NCBI RefSeq assembly: GCF_001202025.1
Contig: NZ_LGHS01000046.1
Coordinates: 124,001-188,000 of the forward strand
Length of the DNA: 64,000 nt
Direction of reading: 5' to 3'
Source of the DNA: Pseudorhodobacter aquimaris
Lineage (GTDB): Bacteria; Pseudomonadota; Alphaproteobacteria; Rhodobacterales; Rhodobacteraceae
The number at the start of each line of letters is the position of its first letter. Within the stretch, counting starts at the first letter, position 1. Shown in pieces: positions 35,610 through 43,898 of the stretch. The notes beneath the pieces were generated by a model. That model worked only from the letters and a program-made list of their open reading frames with translations. It made no database searches and was not told where the DNA came from. Both the position numbers and the translations under genes were made by a program.

Positions 35610-36082
35610 CCAAGCCTGACCCAAAAAAAGACCAGAAAAAGCAAATGAAATCCGCATCGCGGCTTTATGCTGTACAGGCGCTTTTTCAGATGGAAAGCTC
35701 CGGCCAGACCGTTGAGGCGATCCAGCGCGAGTTTGAGAACCACCGTTTCGGCGCGACCTATGATGGGGACGAGATGGCCGAGGGGGATGTAACCCATTTC
35801 CGCGCGCTCTTGAACCATGCCGTGAACCGTCAAGCGCGGGTGGACCAGATGACCGACCGTGCGCTGGTCGCAAAATGGCCCATCGCCCGCATTGATCCGG
35901 TGTTGCGCGCGCTGTTTCGCGCCGCGGGTGCCGAGATGTTGGAACTGCCGACCCCGCCCAAGGTCGTGATCACCGAGTTCGTCGATGTCGCCAAGGCCTT
36001 TTTCCCCGAAGGCCGCGAATCAAAATTCGTCAATGCCGTGCTTGATCACATGGCGCGTGAGGCAAAACCCGAGGCGTTCTGA
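35606..36082 (+). CDS. nusB: Transcription antitermination factor NusB
   Basis: NusB binds boxA RNA with NusE (S10) in antitermination of rRNA operons. The 158-residue helical protein has the family regions SRLYAVQALFQMESSGQTVE, VDQMTDRALVAKWPIARIDP, VLRALFRAAGAEML, PKVVITEFVDVAKAFFPEGR and FVNAVLDHMAREA. The ribH-nusB pairing is common in bacteria; here the start overlaps the ribH stop by four bases. Confidence 0.95.
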   Translation: MTKPDPKKDQKKQMKSASRLYAVQALFQMESSGQTVEAIQREFENHRFGATYDGDEMAEGDVTHFRALLNHAVNRQARVDQMTDRALVAKWPIARIDPVLRALFRAAGAEMLELPTPPKVVITEFVDVAKAFFPEGRESKFVNAVLDHMAREAKPEAF

Positions 36083-36152
36083 GCCTGCGACGATTAGGAT
36101 TGTGGAAATATGCCCCGGCCATGCTATATTGATCTGTGAAACGGGGGATATT

Positions 36153-36455
36153 ATGCCAAAACTGATCCGACTCTATATCGTAAACGTTGCCATCGGCTTT
36201 GCCTTGGCGCTGGCCTTTGTTTCGGCGATCGTGTTCTTTGATGTGGGTGGCTTGCGGCATCTGGTGACTGGCAGCGAAATGGGCTGGCTTGCGTTTGTGA
36301 TGATGGTTGTGTTCAACGGCATCGTTTTCGCTGGTGTACAATTCGCCTATGCGGTGATGAGCCTTGCGGCGCCTGACGACGGCCCCAAGGGCGGCCTGAA
36401 ACAGCATATCACCGGAGAGTTGGCACGGGTTAATGTCGGCGCCAAGCGGCGCTGA
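36153..36455 (+). CDS. Small membrane protein, unknown function
   Basis: From the ATG at 36153 (GGGGGATATT upstream) the protein has 100 residues: a short basic start (MPKLIRLY), a first hydrophobic helix (about residues 9-29, IVNVAIGFALALAFVSAIVF), a second one (about 43-68, AFVMMVVFNGIVFAGVQFAY), and a charged, basic tail (HITGELARVNVGAKRR). No characterised family is recognised. It follows nusB by 70 bases and precedes a candidate structured RNA. Inner-membrane location is predicted. Confidence 0.75.
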   Translation: MPKLIRLYIVNVAIGFALALAFVSAIVFFDVGGLRHLVTGSEMGWLAFVMMVVFNGIVFAGVQFAYAVMSLAAPDDGPKGGLKQHITGELARVNVGAKRR

Positions 36456-36461
36456 CATGGG

Positions 36462-36655
36462 TGGCGGGGACCGCAGCAGTCGTGTCTGCGTGAATTTCCC
36501 GAGAGCCTGAGTTTTCAGGTGGGCGCCAGATACCAAGACCAAGATCTTGGCAGAGCCAGCTCCCTCGGAGTTGCTTATGGGCCACTGGAAATGTGCTGAT
36601 CACAAACCGAGCAGATCCGCCAATTCAACAGATAGGGCTGCGGGCGGCGTTAGAC
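36462..36655 (+). ncRNA. Candidate structured RNA, possibly 6S-like
   Basis: The stretch between the small membrane gene and the tldD 3' end encodes no convincing protein but many nested pairings on the plus strand: GGCGG (36462) with CCGCC (36617-36621), TCTGC (36485-36489) with GCAGA (36611-36615), GTGA with TCAC, ATTTCC (36493-36498) with GGAAAT (36587-36592), and CCGAG with CTCGG. Inside are hairpins CCTGA-GTTT-TCAGG and CCAAGA-CCAAGA-TCTTGG. A hairpin with a U-run follows (36656-36678). A long rod with a central bubble would fit 6S RNA (about 160-200 nt), but I could not confirm the family consensus. It might instead be another alphaproteobacterial small RNA. Exact ends are estimates. 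Confidence 0.45.
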
Positions 36656-36678
36656 AAGGGGGGCTGTTGCCCCCTTTT
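36656..36678 (+). terminator. Rho-independent terminator
   Basis: AAGGGGG (36656-36662) pairs with CCCCCTT (36670-36676) around a 7-base loop, and the T-run occupies 36675-36678 on the plus strand. It would end the candidate RNA (or transcripts from nusB and the small membrane gene). On the minus strand no T-run follows, so it is probably not the tldD terminator, although it lies just 12 bases past that stop. Confidence 0.75.
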
Positions 36679-36689
36679 GCCATTCGTGT

Positions 36690-38111
36690 TTACGCCGCCG
36701 ATCCGCCCACGGTCAGCCCGCCGATCATCAAGGTTGGCTGTCCCACTCCAACGGGCACCCATTGCCCCGCTTTGCCGCAATTGCCGATGCCGGGGTCCAT
36801 CGCCATATCATTGCCGATGGCACGGATCTTTTTCAGTGCGGTCGCCCCGTCCCCGATCAACGTTGCCCCCTTGACTGGCGCGCCGATTTTGCCATTCTGG
36901 ACACGGTAGGCCTCGGTGCAGGAAAACACGAATTTTCCGTTGGTGATATCGACCTGTCCGCCACCAAAGCCGACCGCATAGATACCATCCTTGAGGCTGG
37001 CGACGATCTCGGCGGGATCGGTGTCGCCGCCCAGCATATAGGTGTTGGTCATGCGCGGCATCGGGATATGCGCGTGGCTCTCACGTCGCCCGTTGCCGGT
37101 AGGGGCCACACCCATCAGACGCGCGTTCTGGCGGTCTTGCATATAGCCGACCAACACGCCGTCATCGATCAGCACGTTGCGCGCCGAGGGGGTGCCCTCA
37201 TCATCAAAAGAAATGGAACCACGGCGGTCGGGGATGGTGCCGTCATCCAGAACGGTTACGCCCTTGGCCGCGATCTGTTGCCCCATAAGACCTGAAAAAG
37301 CCGAGGTTTTCTTGCGGTTGAAGTCACCCTCCAGCCCGTGACCGATGGCCTCATGCAGCAAGATACCGGGCCAGCCGGCCCCGAGGACCACATCCATCAC
37401 GCCTGCGGGGGCGGGCACCGCGTCGAGGTTCAGCACCGCGATTCGCAAGGCCTCACGCGCGACGGATTGCCAATGCGCAGGCTCCATCAGCCCCGACAGC
37501 CCATAGCGCCCGCCGCCGCCCATGCCGCCCTGTTCGCGGCGTCCGTTCTGTTCCACGATAACGGAAATATTCAGCCGCGCCATAGGCCGTATATCGGCAA
37601 GGCGCAGCCCTTCGGGGCGCAGGATCTCTACCTCTTGCAGCGATGCTGCGATGGTCGCGGATACTTGGACCACGCGGGGGTCGAGCGCGCGGGTAAAGGC
37701 ATCAATCTCGCGCAACAGGTCGATTTTCCCGGCAAAGCTGGCATCCAGCATCGGGTTCGCATCGGTATAGAGCTTTTGATTCGTACCTTTGGGCGCATCA
37801 GCCAAAGTGCCGCCGCCATCACCCACGGCCAGACGGGTGGTCTCCAGCGCACGGCCCAAGGCGGCTTCGGAAATTTCGGTAGAATGGGCATAGCCCGCAA
37901 CCTCGCCCCGAACGGCCCGCAGGCCAAAGCCCTCGGATGCGTCATAGGTTGCATTTTTGACACGGCCGTCGTCTAAAACAATCGCCTCTGAGCGGCGACG
38001 TTCCAGAAACAGCTCACCATCATCGGCACCATGGGTGGCTTTGCGCAACAGATCAAGGGTGTTTGCCTCGTCCAGATGCTGCTCAAAGGGGCGGAAAGGG
38101 GCGTCTGTCAT
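36690..38111 (-). CDS. tldD: Metalloprotease TldD
   Basis: TldD, with TldE/PmbA, forms a zinc protease that trims unfolded or modified peptides. The 473-residue protein has GDDGELFLERRRSEAIVLDD-type N-terminal sequence, GFGLRAVRGEVAGYAHS, then the metal-binding motif LLHEAIGHGLEGDFN (HExxxH), SISFDDEGTPSARNVLIDDG, VGYMQDRQNARLMG, MPRMTNTYMLGGD and VGFGGGQVDITNGKFVF. Length matches TldD (about 470-480). Convergent with the small RNA region, divergent from ctaC across 171 bases. Confidence 0.95.
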   Translation of the reverse strand: MTDAPFRPFEQHLDEANTLDLLRKATHGADDGELFLERRRSEAIVLDDGRVKNATYDASEGFGLRAVRGEVAGYAHSTEISEAALGRALETTRLAVGDGGGTLADAPKGTNQKLYTDANPMLDASFAGKIDLLREIDAFTRALDPRVVQVSATIAASLQEVEILRPEGLRLADIRPMARLNISVIVEQNGRREQGGMGGGGRYGLSGLMEPAHWQSVAREALRIAVLNLDAVPAPAGVMDVVLGAGWPGILLHEAIGHGLEGDFNRKKTSAFSGLMGQQIAAKGVTVLDDGTIPDRRGSISFDDEGTPSARNVLIDDGVLVGYMQDRQNARLMGVAPTGNGRRESHAHIPMPRMTNTYMLGGDTDPAEIVASLKDGIYAVGFGGGQVDITNGKFVFSCTEAYRVQNGKIGAPVKGATLIGDGATALKKIRAIGNDMAMDPGIGNCGKAGQWVPVGVGQPTLMIGGLTVGGSAA

Positions 38112-38282
38112 GGGCGTGTCCTTGATTTACATCAAACGGCTACGTTATGCCGCTATGGTTTCTCTTGTTGTTTCTGACTTAATATGGTTTCACCATAGAT
38201 GGAAACAACGGGATTCTGCCCTATCTTTTGGCGGATCTCAAAAAGCAGGCAAAAACTGCCGCGTAACGAACGGGAAATGCTA

Positions 38283-39137
38283 ATGCGCATTATGACAGGA
38301 ATTTCCGGCATCGCTGCTGGTTTTGGGTCCCTGTGGATGGCCGGGATGGCCTTTGCACAGGATTTGGAAGTTGTGGGGGCGCCGGTGAACGGCTCGATGG
38401 GCTTTCAACCAGCGGCGACCGAGTTGGCCCGCGATATTCACTGGCTGGATGATTTCATTCTGGTGATCATCACGGTCATCACACTGATGGTGACCGGCTT
38501 GGTTTTGTGGTGTGCATGGCGTTTCAACGAAAAGCGCAACAAGACGCCGGCGACATTCACCCATAACAGCCCGCTGGAAGTGGCCTGGACAATTGTTCCG
38601 ATCGTGATTCTGGTGTTGATCGGTGCCTTCTCCTTGCCGGTGCTTTTCAAGCAGCAAGAGATCCCGAAGGGCGACATCAATATCAAGGTCACCGGCTATC
38701 AGTGGTACTGGGGCTATGAATATGTTGACGAAGAGTTTGGTTTCGACAGCTTCATGTTGCCCAAGGATGAGCTGGCCGAGAATGGCTATGCCGAAAGCGA
38801 TTATCTTCTGGCGACGGATACCTCTGTTGTTGTGCCTGTCGGCAAGACCATCGTCATGACGGTTACAGGTGCGGATGTGATCCATTCCTGGACGATCCCC
38901 GCCTTTGGCGTAAAACAGGATGCTGTTCCGGGCCGTCTGGCGCATCTGTGGTTCAATGCCGAACGTGAAGGTATTTACTATGGCCAATGTTCGGAGCTTT
39001 GCGGCAAGGATCACGCCTATATGCCGATCACCGTAAAGGTCGTGTCCGAGGAGGCCTATGCCGAGTGGCTGGCGGGTGCCAAGCAGGAATTTGCGGGACT
39101 TCCGGCGGCCCCGGTCACTGTCGCATCGGCGGATTAA
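38283..39137 (+). CDS. ctaC: Cytochrome c oxidase subunit II (aa3 type)
   Basis: Subunit II carries the CuA centre that takes electrons from cytochrome c. The 284-residue protein has a signal peptide ending near AFAQ, two transmembrane helices ([20 protein letters not shown] and [20 protein letters not shown]), [32 protein letters not shown], and the CuA motif [17 protein letters not shown] (Cys-x3-Cys-x3-His). ATG at 38283 is favoured by the GGGAA spacing; an ATG two codons upstream at 38277 is also in frame. First gene of the oxidase cluster; subunit I (ctaD) is not in the window. Confidence 0.94.
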   Translation: MRIMTGISGIAAGFGSLWMAGMAFAQDLEVVGAPVNGSMGFQPAATELARDIHWLDDFILVIITVITLMVTGLVLWCAWRFNEKRNKTPATFTHNSPLEVAWTIVPIVILVLIGAFSLPVLFKQQEIPKGDINIKVTGYQWYWGYEYVDEEFGFDSFMLPKDELAENGYAESDYLLATDTSVVVPVGKTIVMTVTGADVIHSWTIPAFGVKQDAVPGRLAHLWFNAEREGIYYGQCSELCGKDHAYMPITVKVVSEEAYAEWLAGAKQEFAGLPAAPVTVASAD

Positions 39138-39144
39138 AAGCATC

Positions 39145-39167
39145 GGCGACGGGGATTTCTCGTCGCC
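39145..39167 (+). terminator. Hairpin between ctaC and ctaB
   Basis: GGCGACG (39145-39151) pairs with CGTCGCC (39161-39167) around a 9-base loop in the 55-base gap between ctaC and ctaB. No T-run follows, so it may be an attenuating or mRNA-stabilising stem that sets a higher subunit II level rather than a full terminator. Confidence 0.4.
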
Positions 39168-39192
39168 AGACTATCGGTAAAGGACCCACGTG

Positions 39193-40125
39193 ATGAGCGA
39201 TACGCAGGCATATACACAAGACGCAGAGGCGAGCTTTGGCGACTATGTCGCCTTGCTCAAGCCGCGTGTCATGTCGCTTGTGGTGTTCACTGCAATGGTC
39301 GGGGTTTTGGTGGCGCCTGTGCCGGTGCATCCCTTTCTGGCGATGACGGCGATTTTGTTTATCGCGCTTGGGGCGGGGGCCTCGGGTGCGCTGAATATGT
39401 GGTGGGATGCCGATATCGACGTGATCATGAAGCGCACGGCGGGCCGTCCCATTCCCGCTGGAAAGGTCCACCCGCGTGAGGCTTTGGGCTTTGGTCTGGC
39501 GCTTTCGGGGATCGCGGTTGTCATGCTGGCGCTGGCGACGAACCTGCTGGCTGCGGGGCTGTTGGCCTTTACGATCTTCTTTTACGCCGTTGTCTATTCG
39601 ATGTGGCTGAAGCGATCCACGCCACAAAATATCGTGATTGGCGGGGCTGCGGGCGCATTCCCCCCCATGATCGGCTGGGCGGCGGTGACGGGCGGGGTGT
39701 CCGTGGAATCGGTGCTGATGTTCATGCTGATCTTCATGTGGACGCCACCGCATTTCTGGGCGCTGGCCTTGTTCATGAACAGTGATTACAGCAAGGCCGG
39801 TGTGCCGATGCTGACTGTGACGCATGGCAAGAAGGTCACGCGCAATCATATCCTTGTCTACACGATTGCGCTGGTGCCCTTTGCGATCGGTGCGGGATTT
39901 ACCTCTATTGGCGGGCCGCTTTATCTGGCGGTGTCAGCGGTGCTGAACGCGGGCTTCCTTTGGGGGGCGTGGAGAATTTGGCAGCGCGACGAGGTGCAGG
40001 CCGAGGCGGATAAATATGCCGTTGAAAAGCAGGTCTTCAAATTCTCACTGCTGTATCTGTTCCTGCATTTCGGGGCCTTTCTGGCAGAGGCCGCATTGAA
40101 ACCTTACGGGCTTGGGGGCTGGTAA
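39193..40125 (+). CDS. ctaB: Heme O synthase (protoheme IX farnesyltransferase), CtaB
   Basis: CtaB attaches a farnesyl group to heme B, making heme O, the precursor of heme A for aa3 oxidase. The 310-residue membrane protein starts near YVALLKPRVMSLVVFTAMVG and contains NMWWDADIDVIMKRTAGRPI (prenyl-diphosphate binding) and SMWLKRSTPQNIVIGGAAGA followed by FPPMIGWAAV, MWTPPHFWALALF and GVPMLTVTHGKKVTRNHILVY, all UbiA-family CtaB signatures. ATG at 39193; a GTG directly before it is in frame. Confidence 0.95.
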   Translation: MSDTQAYTQDAEASFGDYVALLKPRVMSLVVFTAMVGVLVAPVPVHPFLAMTAILFIALGAGASGALNMWWDADIDVIMKRTAGRPIPAGKVHPREALGFGLALSGIAVVMLALATNLLAAGLLAFTIFFYAVVYSMWLKRSTPQNIVIGGAAGAFPPMIGWAAVTGGVSVESVLMFMLIFMWTPPHFWALALFMNSDYSKAGVPMLTVTHGKKVTRNHILVYTIALVPFAIGAGFTSIGGPLYLAVSAVLNAGFLWGAWRIWQRDEVQAEADKYAVEKQVFKFSLLYLFLHFGAFLAEAALKPYGLGGW

Positions 40126-40126
40126 T

Positions 40127-40324
40127 ATGGCATTCCGCGCAGAGCATGAGATGCACAAACGTCGCCTTGGCCGCAATGTCGGGCTGGGCCTTGTGTTGGT
40201 GGCCTTTGTTGCGTTGGTCTTTGGGTTGACGGTGGTTAAGGTGATGAATTTGGGGGAAATGCAGGCGTTTGACCATGTGGTCCGCCCTGAAATGATCCCG
40301 GTTGAGGAGGGTCCAAGCCAATGA
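40127..40324 (+). CDS. Small single-helix membrane protein of the cytochrome oxidase cluster
   Basis: The 65-residue protein starts at the ATG at 40127, one base after the ctaB stop, and overlaps ctaG by four bases (ATGA). A basic N terminus (HEMHKRRLGRN) is followed by one transmembrane helix (VGLGLVLVAFVALVFGLTVV, residues about 18-37) and a short acidic periplasmic tail. Small ORFs like this lie between ctaB and ctaG in many alphaproteobacteria and are annotated as oxidase assembly or CtaF-like; its role is not shown by sequence. The tight coupling suggests a partner of CtaG or the oxidase. Confidence 0.78.
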   Translation: MAFRAEHEMHKRRLGRNVGLGLVLVAFVALVFGLTVVKVMNLGEMQAFDHVVRPEMIPVEEGPSQ

Positions 40325-40893
40325 CGCCAATTCAGAAAACTGCAATCCAGCTTACGGGCGTTGCCATCATGATGGTGTCGCTGTCCTTTGCGGCGGTTCC
40401 GTTTTATGACTGGTTTTGCCGTGTGACGGGCTTTGCGGGCACCACGCAGACCGCGGCCGCCGCCTCGGACGTGATCTTGGATCAGACTATTACCGTCCGT
40501 TTTGACGGCTCTAAAACGCGCGGTATGCCATGGGATTTCAAACCCATGCAGCGAGAGATGGAGATTCGGATCGGCGAAACCGGGCTGGCGTTCTATGAGG
40601 CGTATAACCCGACCGATCGCCCTGTCGCCGGTATGGCCAGCTATAACGTCGCGCCGGATTCGGCCGGGGGCTTTTTCACCAAGATCGCCTGTTTCTGCTT
40701 TACCGAACAGGTGTTGCAGCCTGGTGAACGGGTTCAGATGCCCGTAACCTTTTATGTGGATCCTGAAATTGTGGATGACCGCGAAGGTAAATATGTCCAC
40801 GAAATCACACTATCCTACACCTTTTATGAATCCGAACTGCCAGAGACGGAGCAAGCAAGCCTTGCCCAGCCTGACAGCGGAGCAGTAAACTAA
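40321..40893 (+). CDS. ctaG: Cytochrome c oxidase assembly protein CtaG (Cox11)
   Basis: CtaG/Cox11 delivers copper to the CuB site of subunit I. The 190-residue protein has one N-terminal transmembrane helix ([20 protein letters not shown]), the Cox11 segment [17 protein letters not shown] and the copper-binding CFCF motif in [16 protein letters not shown], then [11 protein letters not shown] and [10 protein letters not shown]. Periplasmic domain. Length is usual (about 190). Confidence 0.95.
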   Translation: MTPIQKTAIQLTGVAIMMVSLSFAAVPFYDWFCRVTGFAGTTQTAAAASDVILDQTITVRFDGSKTRGMPWDFKPMQREMEIRIGETGLAFYEAYNPTDRPVAGMASYNVAPDSAGGFFTKIACFCFTEQVLQPGERVQMPVTFYVDPEIVDDREGKYVHEITLSYTFYESELPETEQASLAQPDSGAVN

Positions 40894-40943
40894 GAAAAAC
40901 CGCGAAACAAAGCGGCACAGCGCTAAACGAGGGAATGACGACT

Positions 40944-41744
40944 ATGGCCCACGCCAAGAACCACGATTACCATATTCTACCGCCGTCGATATGGCCCCTC
41001 ATGGGCTCTCTCGGTGCGTTCATCATGCTGTTCGGTGCGGTGATTTGGATGCACGGCTCTGGCCCATGGATGGGGCTTATCGGTTTGGCCCTTGTGCTTT
41101 ATGTGATGTTCGGTTGGTGGTCCGAGGTGGTCCATGAGGCCGAAACCGGCGATCATACGCCCGTTGTTCGCATCGGTCTTCGCTATGGCTTCATCATGTT
41201 CATCATGTCCGAGGTGATGTTTTTCGCGGCTTGGTTCTGGTCGTTCTTTAAGCATGCGATGTATCCGATGGGGCCGCTATCGCCCGGCATTGATGGTGTT
41301 TGGCCACCAGCGGGAATTGAGACATTCGACCCTTGGCACCTGCCGCTGATCAACACGTTGATCTTGCTGTGTTCCGGTGCGGCGGCGACTTGGGCGCACC
41401 ATGCGCTGGTCCATGAAAACAACCGCAAGGACATCAAGAATGGCCTGATCCTTGCGATTGTTCTGGGTGGGTTGTTCACTCTTTTGCAAGCCTATGAATA
41501 TAGCCACGCCGCCTTTGGCTTTGCGGGCAATATCTATGGCGCGAACTTCTTTATGGCGACCGGCTTTCACGGGTTCCATATCGTGATCGGGACGATTTTC
41601 TTGATCGTGTGTTTGGTGCGCGCGCAAAAGGGGCATTTCACCCCCGAACAGCACGTCGGCTTTGAGGCTGCTGCTTGGTATTGGCACTTTGTTGATGTGG
41701 TTTGGCTGTTTTTGTTTGCGGCTATCTACGTTTGGGGCCAATAA
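40944..41744 (+). CDS. ctaE: Cytochrome c oxidase subunit III
   Basis: The 266-residue protein has seven predicted transmembrane helices and the subunit III landmarks [98 protein letters not shown] and [20 protein letters not shown]. The ATG at 40944 sits 8 bases after GAGGGA; the in-frame ATG at 40935 touches that site and is less likely. A strong hairpin follows (41776-41805). Confidence 0.95.
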   Translation: MAHAKNHDYHILPPSIWPLMGSLGAFIMLFGAVIWMHGSGPWMGLIGLALVLYVMFGWWSEVVHEAETGDHTPVVRIGLRYGFIMFIMSEVMFFAAWFWSFFKHAMYPMGPLSPGIDGVWPPAGIETFDPWHLPLINTLILLCSGAAATWAHHALVHENNRKDIKNGLILAIVLGGLFTLLQAYEYSHAAFGFAGNIYGANFFMATGFHGFHIVIGTIFLIVCLVRAQKGHFTPEQHVGFEAAAWYWHFVDVVWLFLFAAIYVWGQ

Positions 41745-41775
41745 ACCCGGATGACGGGTTAAGGTCGGACACATC

Positions 41776-41805
41776 AAGGGCGCGGGCCGAAAGGGCCGCG
41801 CCCTT
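41776..41805 (+). terminator. Terminator-like hairpin after ctaE
   Basis: AAGGGCGCGG (41776-41785) pairs perfectly with CCGCGCCCTT (41796-41805), with two more inner pairs and a GAAA-type loop. The sequence after it (CGCTTTC) has only a short T-run. It lies 31 bases past the ctaE stop and 23 before the SURF1 gene, so SURF1 may be expressed by read-through or from its own promoter. Confidence 0.6.
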
Positions 41806-41828
41806 CGCTTTCAGATGGAACAGAACGA

Positions 41829-42500
41829 ATGATACGGCAGACAGTGGCGCCTTTGCTTTTCGGGATATTTGGGGTCGCGATTTTGTTGGCGCTTGGCACT
41901 TGGCAGATGCAACGTCTGACATGGAAAGAGGAAACCTTGGCCGCGATTGATGCCCGTATTGGCGCGGCCGCCGTTGATTTGCCTGCACAGCCCGACCCGG
42001 TGGCGGATCGATTTTTGCCGGTTATCACCTCTGGCCATCTGACGGGTGAGGGTGTGGATGTTCTGGTCAGCCGCAAGGATATTGGCGCGGGTGTTCGCGT
42101 GATTGCGGTTCTTGAAACCGATAGTGGCCGACGGATCTTGCTGGACCGCGGCTTTCTGGCCGAGGCTTCGCGCGGCTTGCCCCGTGAGACCCACAAGCTA
42201 GAGGTGACGGGAAATCTGCTTTGGCCGGATGAGGTGGACGGGTTTACGCCTGCGCCCGATGCGGCAAGCGGGCTGTGGTTTGCGCGTGATTTGCCTGCGA
42301 TGGCGACCGCCCTGAAAACCGAACCCGTTCTGATTGTCGCCCGCAGCCAATCTGGCGACGGAATAGAGCCTTTACCCGTGGATAGCGCGGGCATTCCCAA
42401 TAACCACTTGAACTATGCGATTACATGGTTTTCCTTGGCGATTGTCTGGGCGGGGATGACAGTCCTGCTGCTGTGGCGTATGAGGCGTAAACATGCATAA
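41829..42500 (+). CDS. SURF1 family protein (cytochrome oxidase assembly)
   Basis: SURF1/Shy1 proteins help insert heme A into subunit I. The 223-residue protein has the family layout: an N-terminal helix (VAPLLFGIFGVAILLALGTW followed by QMQRLTWKEE), a periplasmic domain with GRRILLDRGFL (the family's invariant region), IPNNHLNYAITWFSLAIVWA forming the second helix, and a basic tail. Follows ctaE. Confidence 0.92.
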   Translation: MIRQTVAPLLFGIFGVAILLALGTWQMQRLTWKEETLAAIDARIGAAAVDLPAQPDPVADRFLPVITSGHLTGEGVDVLVSRKDIGAGVRVIAVLETDSGRRILLDRGFLAEASRGLPRETHKLEVTGNLLWPDEVDGFTPAPDAASGLWFARDLPAMATALKTEPVLIVARSQSGDGIEPLPVDSAGIPNNHLNYAITWFSLAIVWAGMTVLLLWRMRRKHA

Positions 42501-42512
42501 AGGGGGCGTTTG

Positions 42513-43898
42513 ATGCGCTATATCTCCACTCGGGGTCAGGCCCCGGAGCTGAGCTTTTCCGAGGCGATGATGACCGGGCTTGCCCGTGACGGCGGGCTGT
42601 ATGTCCCGCAAGAGATTCCGCAGATGTCATCGGCGGATATTGCGGCCCTCGCCGGGCAACCCTATGAAGAGGTGGCCTTTCGCGTGATGTGGCCTTTCCT
42701 GGGCGATACATTTACCGAAACAGAATTCCGCGGGCTGCTCGCCAAGGCTTACGGCGGCTTTGGCCATCCGGCGCGCGCGCCTTTGGTCCAGCTTGCGCCA
42801 AACCACTTTCTGCTGGAACTGTTCCACGGTCCGACGCTGGCCTTCAAAGATTTCGCGATGCAGCTTATCGGCCAGATGATGCAGGCCACGCTTGCCAAAT
42901 CGGGAGAGCGGATCACCATTGTCGGCGCCACTTCGGGCGATACCGGATCGGCGGCGATGGAGGCCTTTCGCGGGCTCTCGAATGTGGATGTGTTTATCCT
43001 TTATCCGCACGGGCGTGTGTCCGAGGTACAGCGCCGCCAGATGACCACCCCGAGCGAGGCAAATGTCCATGCCATCGCAATTGACGGCGATTTCGATGAT
43101 GCGCAGGCCCGCGTCAAGGATATGTTCAACGACATGACCTTTCGCGATGAGGTGCGTCTTGCGGGGGTCAACTCGATCAACTGGGCGCGGGTGCTGGCAC
43201 AGGTGGTCTATTATTTCAGCGCGGCGACCAACCTTGGCGCGCCACAGCGCAAGATCAGCTTTACCGTCCCGACCGGTAATTTCGGCGATATTTTCGCGGG
43301 CTATATCGCGCGGGCCATGGGCTTGCCGATTGAAAAGCTGGTGATCGCAACCAATCAGAACGACATTCTGGACCGCGCGATCAAACAGGGTGAATATCGG
43401 ACCGACGGGGTCAAACCCTCGATCAGCCCGTCGATGGATATTCAGGTATCCTCCAACTTTGAGCGGGTCTTGTTTGACGCCTATGGGCGCGACGGGGCCG
43501 CTGTTTCGGCGCTGATGGCGGAACTGCGTGAGGGTGGATTTACAATCTCGCAAGGTGCCCTGGAAATGCTGCGCGAGCAATTCGCCTCGGGGCGTTGTTC
43601 CGAGGATGAAACCCGCGCCACCATCCGCCGCTTTTTCACCGAGACCGGAGAGGTGCTTTGCCCCCATTCCGCCGTGGGTGTGAAGGTTGCGACCGAACAT
43701 CTGGGCGAGGTGCCGATGATCACGCTGGCCACCGCCCATCCCGCCAAATTCCCCGATGCGGTCGAAGAGGCCATGGGCAGCCGTCCCGCGCTTCCTGACC
43801 GGATGGCCGATCTGTTTGAGCGCGATGAACGCGTCACACGCCTGCCCAATGATCTTGCCGCCTTGCAAGCCCTTATCCGCGAAAGGATCGCCAATTGA
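42513..43898 (+). CDS. thrC: Threonine synthase
   Basis: ThrC converts O-phosphohomoserine to threonine with PLP. The 461-residue protein starts MRYISTRGQAPELSFSEAMM and shows LLELFHGPTLAFKDFAMQLI (PLP lysine in FKD), TIVGATSGDTGSAAMEAFRG, INWARVLAQVVYYFSAATNL, VPTGNFGDIFAGYIARAMGL and ATNQNDILDRAI. Length fits the long (yeast/E. coli-like) ThrC type. The ATG at 42513 follows AGGGGG. The stop overlaps the TTG start of the next gene. Confidence 0.95.
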   Translation: MRYISTRGQAPELSFSEAMMTGLARDGGLYVPQEIPQMSSADIAALAGQPYEEVAFRVMWPFLGDTFTETEFRGLLAKAYGGFGHPARAPLVQLAPNHFLLELFHGPTLAFKDFAMQLIGQMMQATLAKSGERITIVGATSGDTGSAAMEAFRGLSNVDVFILYPHGRVSEVQRRQMTTPSEANVHAIAIDGDFDDAQARVKDMFNDMTFRDEVRLAGVNSINWARVLAQVVYYFSAATNLGAPQRKISFTVPTGNFGDIFAGYIARAMGLPIEKLVIATNQNDILDRAIKQGEYRTDGVKPSISPSMDIQVSSNFERVLFDAYGRDGAAVSALMAELREGGFTISQGALEMLREQFASGRCSEDETRATIRRFFTETGEVLCPHSAVGVKVATEHLGEVPMITLATAHPAKFPDAVEEAMGSRPALPDRMADLFERDERVTRLPNDLAALQALIRERIAN

